Below are positions 6,857 to 11,111 of a stretch of 11,111 bases of DNA, in pieces. The position numbers and the translations under genes were made by a program. The stretch lies in contig CACXDE010000360.1 of assembly GCA_902766305.1 (NCBI GenBank), forward strand, positions 1-11,111. The letters run 5' to 3'. Numbering within the stretch: position 1 is the stretch's first letter; the number at the start of each line of letters is the position of its first letter. Source of the stretch: an uncultured Ruminococcus sp. (lineage in GTDB: Bacteria; Bacillota; Clostridia; Oscillospirales; Acutalibacteraceae). The notes beneath the pieces were generated by a model that saw only the letters and a program-made list of their open reading frames with translations, did no database searches and was not told the origin of the DNA.

Positions 6857-7675
6857 ATGAAAAAAAGATTGCTGGCTTTACTGTTTGCCGGGATAATGTG
6901 CCTGATGTGCGGATGTTCCGACGATGACAGCGGCAGCAGCGGCAATGCGCCGGAATTTGGCGGAGTAGATGTATCCATGTATGAAAATGAGGACGGCAAT
7001 GTGGTCTATCATTACAATCTTGACGGCGAAACGCCCGGCGGTGAATCGTCAGTTGATACGCTGGTACATCGCGCAGAGGAAAAAAAGGTTGAAGCAGCGG
7101 ACGGCGGTATCAGTCTACAGAAGGCAGAGGAAATACTTGACAGCTGCAGCAGCTATCGTGTATACTTACCGGGAAAGATAAAAAATTTCAAAAAGCGTTT
7201 CAATGATATCATACAGTTCAATGATAAGGATTATTACAGTATCAGCTTTTATGTTGAGAAAAACTCTGTAAGGATGTATGTGGGTTCGGATGTGATAGTT
7301 GCCTGCGACGGCTCTGAGGTATACCGTCAGGACGCAGCAGGCTCGTACCGTCCGCTTGAACCCGGAACGGCTGGCAATGACAAGGAGACAGCGGCTATGT
7401 ATCCGGACGCGAAGATAACTCCGGAGGATGCGCTGTTTACGCTTTATAAATATGACAGGGGAAAGATCGGACTGGATGAGAATATGCTGGATTATACATT
7501 TGAAGTCCGTGAGGAGCTTTCAGTCATGAACAGCATACAGTGCTATCAGATAACACCGAAGCTTACGTATGCCAGTTCGGTGAAGCTTTGTCCCCTGATA
7601 TATGTTGCCGCAGACGGTTCAGAAAGAGTGCTTATTCTCAGCAGCGATAAAACAGGATATGTAATGGCAGAATAA
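6857..7675 (+). CDS. Secreted lipoprotein of unknown function (operon gene 5)
   Basis: This 272-residue protein has a lipoprotein signal: MKKR, a hydrophobic core, then LMCGC with the probable lipidated Cys at 20 (Met rather than Leu at -3 makes the lipobox slightly unusual). A short Asp/Ser/Gly linker follows. The remainder, with alternating strands such as YYSISFYVEKNSVRMYVG and VIVACDGSEVYRQ, suggests a beta-rich extracytoplasmic domain of the LolA/LppX-like kind. This is fold inference only. No catalytic residues were recognised. AGGGAAG lies 9 nt before the ATG. Gaps of 18 nt upstream and 15 nt downstream place it inside the operon. It is not obviously a paralogue of the operon's first lipoprotein. 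Confidence 0.78.
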   Translation: MKKRLLALLFAGIMCLMCGCSDDDSGSSGNAPEFGGVDVSMYENEDGNVVYHYNLDGETPGGESSVDTLVHRAEEKKVEAADGGISLQKAEEILDSCSSYRVYLPGKIKNFKKRFNDIIQFNDKDYYSISFYVEKNSVRMYVGSDVIVACDGSEVYRQDAAGSYRPLEPGTAGNDKETAAMYPDAKITPEDALFTLYKYDRGKIGLDENMLDYTFEVREELSVMNSIQCYQITPKLTYASSVKLCPLIYVAADGSERVLILSSDKTGYVMAE

Positions 7676-7690
7676 CAGGAGGTAAACAAT

Positions 7691-8869
7691 ATGCTTATAA
7701 AACCAAAGGTAAGAGGATTTATCTGCACTACTGCTCATCCTGACGGATGCAAAGCTATAGTAAAAGAACAGATAGATCATGTGAAGGCTCAGAAGCATTC
7801 AGAGAATGCGCCGAAAAAAGTGCTTGTCATAGGCGCTTCAATGGGATATGGTCTTGCAACAAGGATTTCGGCAGCCTACAGCGGCGGTGCGGCAACTATA
7901 GGTGTTATTTTTGATAAGCCGGCTTCCGGCGCAAGGACTGCTACTGCCGGATGGTATAATACAGCGGCATTTGAACAGTTTGCCCATGAGGACGGGCTGT
8001 ATGCGAAAACAATAAACGGCGACGCATATTCAAGTGAAATCAAGAAGCAGACAATAGAACTGATAAAAAATGATCTTGGCAAGGTTGACTGTGTAGTCTA
8101 CAGTCTTGCAGCGCCGAGAAGGACTGCTGCTGACGGTACGCAGTATACATCTGTACTTAAAACTGTCGGCAGCTCCTATACAAATAAGACGATAAATCTT
8201 AAAGACAATACAGTTGGTGATATCACTGTTGAACCGGCAACGGAGACGGAGATAGAGGCTACTGTAAAAGTTATGGGCGGAGAGGACTGGAAGGACTGGA
8301 TAGATGCGCTCAGAGCTGCTGACGCAATAGAGGATAATGCTGTAACTGTTGCATATTCTTATATTGGTCCTGATATGACGCACCCGATGTATGCGGACGG
8401 TTCAATAGGCAAGGCTAAGGATCATCTTTTTGAAACAGCCAAGAAAATGACGGCAGAAGGCGCAGTAAAGGCATATATCTCTGTCAATAAGGCTCTTGTT
8501 ACTCAGTCAAGCGCAGCTATTCCGATAGTGCCGCTTTATATTTCAATTCTGTACAAGGTCATGAAGGAAAAGGGCGTACATGAGGGCTGTATCGAACAGA
8601 TGTGCAGAATGTGGAACGAAAAGCTTTTTGCAGATAAGGCTGTAACTGATGATGATGACAGAATACGTATGGACGACCTTGAAATGTCAGAAGACGTTCA
8701 GGCAGCTGTACATGAGCTTTGGAAAGATATCAGCACGGAGAATCTTCCGACTCATGCTGATATAGAGGGCTATCATACGGATTTTTACCGCCTGTTCGGT
8801 TTCGGTGCAGACGGTGTTGACTATGAAGCAGAAACAGACCAGAATGTTTCTATACCAAGTCTGGGATGA
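7691..8869 (+). CDS. fabV: FabV/TER trans-2-enoyl-CoA (enoyl-ACP) reductase
   Basis: This 392-residue protein is the normal full length for FabV/TER. These enzymes reduce the double bond of trans-2-enoyl-ACP or enoyl-CoA with NAD(P)H. They serve fatty-acid elongation (FabV) or butyryl-CoA formation (TER). Family marks are the N-terminal PKVRGFICTTAHP, the cofactor loop GASMGYGLATRI (48-59), YSLAAPRRT (137-145), and the catalytic Tyr-x8-Lys at Tyr234/Lys243 inside SYIGPDMTHPMYADGSIGKA. The Tyr-x8-Lys spacing separates FabV from FabI (Tyr-x6-Lys), and FabV enzymes are generally little affected by triclosan. AGGAGGT lies close upstream of the ATG, giving a strong start. It is the last gene of the six-gene operon. 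Which physiological substrate dominates cannot be decided from this sequence. Confidence 0.94.
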   Translation: MLIKPKVRGFICTTAHPDGCKAIVKEQIDHVKAQKHSENAPKKVLVIGASMGYGLATRISAAYSGGAATIGVIFDKPASGARTATAGWYNTAAFEQFAHEDGLYAKTINGDAYSSEIKKQTIELIKNDLGKVDCVVYSLAAPRRTAADGTQYTSVLKTVGSSYTNKTINLKDNTVGDITVEPATETEIEATVKVMGGEDWKDWIDALRAADAIEDNAVTVAYSYIGPDMTHPMYADGSIGKAKDHLFETAKKMTAEGAVKAYISVNKALVTQSSAAIPIVPLYISILYKVMKEKGVHEGCIEQMCRMWNEKLFADKAVTDDDDRIRMDDLEMSEDVQAAVHELWKDISTENLPTHADIEGYHTDFYRLFGFGADGVDYEAETDQNVSIPSLG

Positions 8870-8886
8870 ATTATCAAAGGCAATTT

Positions 8887-8949
8887 ACTGGTGGAAACCC
8901 TTTGTTTAAAAACAAAGGGTTATCCCCCAGACCCCCTTCCTAAAAAAAT
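8887..8949 (-). repeat. G-rich hairpin repeat, copy 2 (inverted)
   Basis: This is the reverse-complement orientation of copy 1. The core hairpin is perfect over 12 bp (8896-8907 with 8910-8921, loop AA), with CTGG/CCAG outside and the CCCCC-CAGACCCCCTTCCTAAAAAAA flank. It lies just after the fabV stop, so it may protect or end the operon transcript, although no T-run follows the hairpin on the plus strand. Confidence 0.75.
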
Positions 8950-8960
8950 TAATTTTGGGT

Positions 8961-9028
8961 GCAGGGAACTTGTTCCCTGCCGAGGTCCGGGCGAGCAGCC
9001 CGGGCAGGGTTTGGGGCGGCAGCCCCAA
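8961..9028. repeat. Three consecutive GC-rich hairpins
   Basis: Following copy 2 of the G-rich repeat are three short palindromes: GCAGGGAAC-TT-GTTCCCTGC (8961-8980), CCGGGC-GAGCA-GCCCGG (8987-9003) and TTGGGGC-GGCA-GCCCCAA (9011-9028). With copy 2 they form a four-hairpin block between fabV and the malic enzyme gene. It could be a composite intergenic repeat or a structured leader of the next gene. No known riboswitch was recognised. Confidence 0.7.
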
Positions 9029-9076
9029 CATATGTTTCAGTCAAGGAAAGAATAATATAAGAGGAGAAAAGAAAAA

Positions 9077-10249
9077 ATGGATATAAGAAAGAAGTCACTT
9101 GAAAAGCATTATGAATGGCAGGGAAAGATTGAAGTTGTATCCCGTGCGCCGATAACAAATTCTGAGGAATTGTCGCTTGCATATACTCCTGGAGTTGCAG
9201 AACCTTGTCTTGAGATACAGAAGGATTATGACAAGTCCTTCAAGCTTACAAGAAGAAATAATCTTGTTGCTGTTATAACAGACGGTACAGCTGTGCTTGG
9301 ACTTGGTGATATAGGACCCGAGGCAGGAATGCCTGTAATGGAGGGCAAGTGTGCGTTGTTCAAGGAGTTCGGAGATGTAGACGCGTTCCCGCTGTGCGTT
9401 CGTTCAAAGGACGTTGACGAGATAGTAAGAACGATATATCTTGTATCCGGCAGCTTCGGCGGTATCAATCTTGAAGATATAGCTGCGCCGAGATGCTTTG
9501 AGATCGAAAGAAGACTTAAGGAAATTTGTGATATTCCCGTATTTCATGACGACCAGCACGGTACTGCTGTAGTTGTTGCGGCGGCGCTTGTAAACGCCCT
9601 GAAGGTTGTCGGCAAGAAGATAGGGGATATAAGGGTAGTAGTCAACGGCGCAGGCTCAGCCGGTATAGCTATATCAAAGCTTATCATGAAGATGGGTGTA
9701 GCTGATCTTACGCTTTGCGACAGCGTTAGTATCATCTGTGAGGGAGACGAAAGACTTAACAGCGCAAAGGCAGAGATGGCAGCCGTTACTAATCGCAGAC
9801 ACCTTAAAGGTACGCTTGCAGACGCTATGAAAGACAGTGATGTATTCATCGGTGTATCTGCTCCGGGAATTGTCAGTGAAGATATGGTTCGTTCCATGAA
9901 CAAGGACGCTATTGTTTTTGCAATGTCCAATCCGACGCCTGAGATCATGCCTGATCTTGCAAAATCAGCCGGCGCAAGGGTTATCGGAACAGGCCGTTCA
10001 GATTTTCCGAACCAGATCAACAATGTTCTGTGCTTCCCCGGAATTTTCAGAGGTGCGCTTGACTGCCGTGCGAGGGAGATCAATGATGAAATGAAGATCG
10101 CCGCTGCATATGCAATTGCTTCAATAGTGGATGAGAGCGAGCTGAAAGAGGAGTATATTCTTCCGTATGCTTTTGATAAGCGTATAGGTCAGACGGTAGC
10201 GCAGGCGGTGATTGACGCAGCAAGAAAAACAGGCTCAGCAAGAGAATAA
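9077..10249 (+). CDS. Short-form NAD(P)-dependent malic enzyme
   Basis: This 390-residue protein is a short bacterial malic enzyme, which converts malate to pyruvate and CO2 with reduction of NAD+ or NADP+. Visible motifs are SLAYTPGVAEPC with catalytic Tyr36, VMEGKCALFKEFGDVDAFP with catalytic Lys91, metal-site NLEDIAAPR (Glu133, Asp134) and HDDQHGTA (Asp158/159), the dinucleotide loop GAGSAGIA (191-198) with Asp215 at the end of the second strand, and SNPTPEI (284-290). All catalytic residues are present. The strand-2 loop reads CDSVSII, so cofactor preference should not be assumed. GAGGAG lies about 10 nt before the ATG. It is separated from fabV by a 207-nt hairpin block and followed by a terminator, so it is probably its own unit. 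It would supply pyruvate and reducing power, possibly for the upstream reductase (inference). Confidence 0.94.
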   Translation: MDIRKKSLEKHYEWQGKIEVVSRAPITNSEELSLAYTPGVAEPCLEIQKDYDKSFKLTRRNNLVAVITDGTAVLGLGDIGPEAGMPVMEGKCALFKEFGDVDAFPLCVRSKDVDEIVRTIYLVSGSFGGINLEDIAAPRCFEIERRLKEICDIPVFHDDQHGTAVVVAAALVNALKVVGKKIGDIRVVVNGAGSAGIAISKLIMKMGVADLTLCDSVSIICEGDERLNSAKAEMAAVTNRRHLKGTLADAMKDSDVFIGVSAPGIVSEDMVRSMNKDAIVFAMSNPTPEIMPDLAKSAGARVIGTGRSDFPNQINNVLCFPGIFRGALDCRAREINDEMKIAAAYAIASIVDESELKEEYILPYAFDKRIGQTVAQAVIDAARKTGSARE

Positions 10250-10253
10250 ATTA

Positions 10254-10310
10254 GAAGTTTTAGGAAAGGGGTCTGGGGGATAACCCTTTTTCAAAAGGGT
10301 TTCCCCCAGT
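10254..10310 (+). repeat. G-rich hairpin repeat, copy 3
   Basis: This copy has the shortest loop arm but the strongest stem. AACCCTTTT (10282-10290) pairs with AAAAGGGTT (10293-10301), and CTGGGGG (10273-10279) pairs with CCCCCAG (10303-10309). It starts a few bases after the malic enzyme stop, in the same orientation as copy 1. Confidence 0.75.
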
Positions 10311-10338
10311 AAAATAGTTAATTTCAGAATAAACAAGC

Positions 10339-10380
10339 TGCACGGCAGATCACCATATACGATGTTCTGCCGTGCATTTT
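10339..10380 (+). terminator. Intrinsic terminator after the malic enzyme gene
   Basis: TGCACGGCAGA (10339-10349) pairs perfectly with TCTGCCGTGCA (10366-10376) over 11 bp around a 16-nt loop, and TTTT follows at once. It is the first conventional terminator after the gene. Confidence 0.75.
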
Positions 10381-10387
10381 ATTAACA

Positions 10388-10433
10388 GTTATCAGTTGTC
10401 AGTTGTAAGCTGTCAGTTGCCAGCTTACAGTTC
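10388..10433. repeat. CAGTTGT-type short repeats with hairpin
   Basis: CAGTTATCAGTTGTCAGTTG is a run of near-identical CAGTTNT units. It continues into GTAAGCTG...CAGCTTAC, an 8-bp hairpin with loop TCAGTTGC. Nothing coding was seen between the malic enzyme terminator and the toxin locus. This stretch and the repeat at 10450-10604 fill it. Confidence 0.6.
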
Positions 10434-10449
10434 AGCCCAAAATGTAAAC

Positions 10450-10604
10450 TGTCATTCCGAACGCTGTGAGGAATCTTTTTCAATAAAGCAGCGTAATCGA
10501 AAAGATTCTTCGTCGCTTAGTTTCTTAAAATATCAGAGTGCATAATTACCGCCAAGTTAAAAAGCGTCCCCACTCTTAACAACACCCCGCTCCTCAGAAT
10601 GACA
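10450..10604 (-). repeat. Dispersed 'HSERSEE' intergenic repeat, copy B (inverted)
   Basis: The reverse complement matches copy A at 3425-3627. Both start TGTYATTCTGAGGAGCGG, share GTTGTTAAGAGTGGGGA, CTCTGATATTTT and CGAAGAATCTTT, and end GCGTTCGGAATGACA. Copy B lacks an internal segment of about 50 nt. The two copies lie about 7 kb apart in opposite orientation. Confidence 0.8.
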
Positions 10605-10663
10605 TGGTGGGGACATTTTTCTGCTCCTATGGAACATCGTTTACGTCATTTGCCTGTATTCTA
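10562..10663 (-). other. Second, toxin-less copy of the antisense-RNA region
   Basis: Bases 10621-10656 are identical to 10932-10967 in the toxin locus. The preceding ACATTTTT and the following TATTCTACC are also shared, apart from one T and a 4-nt gap. On the minus strand the TAGAAT -10 box is kept (10658-10663), but no TTGACA-like -35 box lies 15-18 nt upstream. The run would end at a stem made by GTCCCCAC (10567-10574) and GTGGGGAC (10607-10614), followed by a T-run on the minus strand. It is probably a decayed or silent duplicate of the antitoxin RNA gene. Confidence 0.55.
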
Positions 10664-10684
10664 CCTGTCGTTTTGAAGAGATAC

Positions 10685-10713
10685 TGTACAAATATATCAA
10701 AACATGATATAAT
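10685..10713 (+). promoter_or_regulatory. Promoter of the small toxin-like gene
   Basis: TGTACA (10685-10690, four of six matches to TTGACA) is followed after 17 nt by a perfect TATAAT (10708-10713). Transcription should start near 10720, giving a leader of about 40 nt. Confidence 0.7.
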
Positions 10714-10759
10714 ATCCTTGTTACCACCCCTATGCTGGTACGGAAAGGGGGCTGTAATT

Positions 10760-10846
10760 ATGGATCCGTTTACGTCATTTATTGTTTCTATCATGGCAGG
10801 TATCGTAGCATACTGTATCTGCAAATGGTTGGATAGAGACAAATAA
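10760..10846 (+). CDS. 28-residue hydrophobic peptide, Fst/Ldr-like type I toxin candidate
   Basis: The peptide is short, with a polar start (MDPFTS), one membrane-spanning segment (FIVSIMAGIVAYCIC) and a charged tail KWLDRDK. That is the form of Fst/Ldr-family type I toxins, which insert into the membrane and share an AGI(I/V)...W...R.K pattern. AAAGGGGG (10744-10751) lies 8 nt before the ATG. The frame is open back to 10604, but the promoter and ribosome site show that ATG 10760 is the start. Its mRNA would run from about 10720 to the terminator at 10894-10931. CCCCT (10727-10731) can pair with AGGGG of the ribosome site, and GTTACCA near the 5' end can pair with TGGTAAC just after the stop, both features typical of regulated toxin mRNAs. 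Toxicity is untested. Confidence 0.78.
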   Translation: MDPFTSFIVSIMAGIVAYCICKWLDRDK

Positions 10847-10882
10847 CTTGGTAACCAACCTCTGGTGTTAGCCTACCCGGTA

Positions 10883-10966
10883 CATAAAAAGGCTGTCTCC
10901 CGTAAGTGACCGCTTACGGGAGACATTTTTTCTGCTCCTATGGAACATCGTTTACGTCATTTGCCT
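10883..10966 (-). ncRNA. Predicted antisense antitoxin RNA (about 80 nt)
   Basis: A consensus promoter (TTGACA 10996-11001, 17-nt spacer, TAGAAT 10973-10978) on the minus strand should start an RNA near 10966 that ends after the shared hairpin, at the T-run complementary to 10886-10890. Its first part is complementary to CGTTTACGTCATTT (10949-10962), which is repeated exactly at 10767-10780 within the first codons of the toxin gene. TATGGA around the toxin start codon is also matched (10939-10944 and 10759-10764). Its 3' half is fully complementary to the toxin mRNA terminator region. It could therefore bind the toxin mRNA at both ends and block translation, as RNA II does in the par/Fst locus. 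Confidence 0.72.
10894..10931. terminator. Shared bidirectional intrinsic terminator
   Basis: A perfect 13-bp stem (10894-10906 with 10913-10925, loop TGACCG) is followed by six T on the plus strand. On the minus strand GCC and five T follow. It can end both the toxin mRNA and the converging antisense RNA, so the two RNAs carry complementary terminator loops. Confidence 0.88.
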
Positions 10967-10972
10967 GAATGT

Positions 10973-11001
10973 ATTCTACCACTTTTCCGCAGACTTGTCA
11001 A
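10973..11001 (-). promoter_or_regulatory. Consensus promoter of the antisense RNA
   Basis: TTGACA (six of six) at 10996-11001 and TAGAAT (five of six) at 10973-10978 are separated by exactly 17 nt. It is the strongest sigma-70-type promoter seen in the window. No open frame of useful length follows, and the terminator comes within about 80 nt, which points to a non-coding RNA. Confidence 0.85.
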
Positions 11002-11111
11002 CACTTTTAAAAAATTTGCTCTTTAGCCAGCGTGACGCTGGACCCGCACCAGTCTTGCACTGCTTTCTTCACAATTCGCAGCTTCTATGAATCACGGGCG
11101 GTGCTATTCCA
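11002..11111. other. Right edge: hairpin and possible partial minus-strand gene end
   Basis: CCAGCG-TGA-CGCTGG forms a 6-bp hairpin at 11036-11050 or so, close to an A/T tract at about 11008-11017. On the minus strand an open frame enters from the right edge, reads GIAPPVIHRSCEL and stops at 11069-11071. Thirteen codons are too few to call a gene. Nothing else was recognised here. Confidence 0.2.

Noticed and set aside
8030..8383. 117-codon minus-strand frame
   Set aside because: It is a shadow of fabV, with no start signal or known domain.
9544..10083. 179-codon open frame on the minus strand
   Set aside because: It is wholly inside the malic enzyme gene, whose protein matches the family end to end. 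The reverse frame has no ribosome site or recognisable domain.
10627..10842. 71-codon minus-strand frame over the toxin locus
   Set aside because: It is antisense to the toxin gene, lacks a ribosome site and overlaps promoters of both strands.
10604..10846. 80-codon reading of the toxin frame from 10604
   Set aside because: The added 52 codons run through the orphan repeat, its promoter remnant and the toxin promoter. ATG 10760 has the ribosome site.
10874..10927. 17-codon frame (MSPVSGHLRETAFLCTG) in the antisense RNA, with AGGAG before its ATG
   Set aside because: Its codons are the terminator stem itself, and the upstream copy encodes an unrelated peptide after the same AGGAG and ATG. 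The match is most likely chance.

Overview
The window looks like chromosomal DNA of an anaerobic gut Firmicute, most likely a Ruminococcus-like member of the Oscillospiraceae. This is an inference. The grounds are strong AGGAGG-type ribosome sites, tightly packed genes, a FabV/TER-type trans-2-enoyl-CoA reductase, a short-form malic enzyme, and G-rich hairpin repeats between genes. No rRNA, tRNA, CRISPR array or intact transposase was seen.

Layout, left to right. (1) 1-785, minus strand: an AT-rich VapBC-type toxin-antitoxin pair whose promoter lies inside a long palindrome. A second promoter plus ribosome site near the left edge suggests another minus-strand gene beyond the window. (2) 881-3383, plus strand: two AAA-type proteins. 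The first is a Vps4/katanin-like ATPase with a small helical N-terminal domain. The second has a degenerate ATPase core and an acidic tail. Between them lies a 175-bp element with inverted-repeat ends enclosing a G-rich hairpin repeat. (3) 3384-3697: no gene, but one copy of the dispersed repeat that is often mistranslated as 'HSERSEE' proteins. (4) 3698-8869: a six-gene operon with gaps of 18 nt or less: lipoprotein, YbaK/ProX-type Ala-tRNA(Pro) deacylase-like protein, SprT-like protein with two zinc ribbons, RlmA-type 23S rRNA methyltransferase, second lipoprotein, and FabV/TER. (5) 8870-9076: a run of four hairpins. (6) 9077-10249: malic enzyme, followed by a third G-rich hairpin and an intrinsic terminator. 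(7) 10380-11001: an inverted second copy of the 'HSERSEE' repeat, then what appears to be a complete type I toxin-antitoxin locus.

The type I locus is the most interesting part. A 28-residue membrane peptide (10760-10846) has its own promoter and a strong ribosome site. A perfect TTGACA-N17-TAGAAT promoter faces it from downstream and should drive an antisense RNA of about 80 nt. Both transcripts end at one shared 13-bp bidirectional terminator. The 5' part of the antisense RNA carries a direct-repeat sequence complementary to the toxin start codon region, including 14 uninterrupted bases. This is the layout of the enterococcal par/Fst system. A second copy of the antisense region lies just upstream without a toxin gene. 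Functional claims here are inference from sequence architecture and need RNA and toxicity tests.
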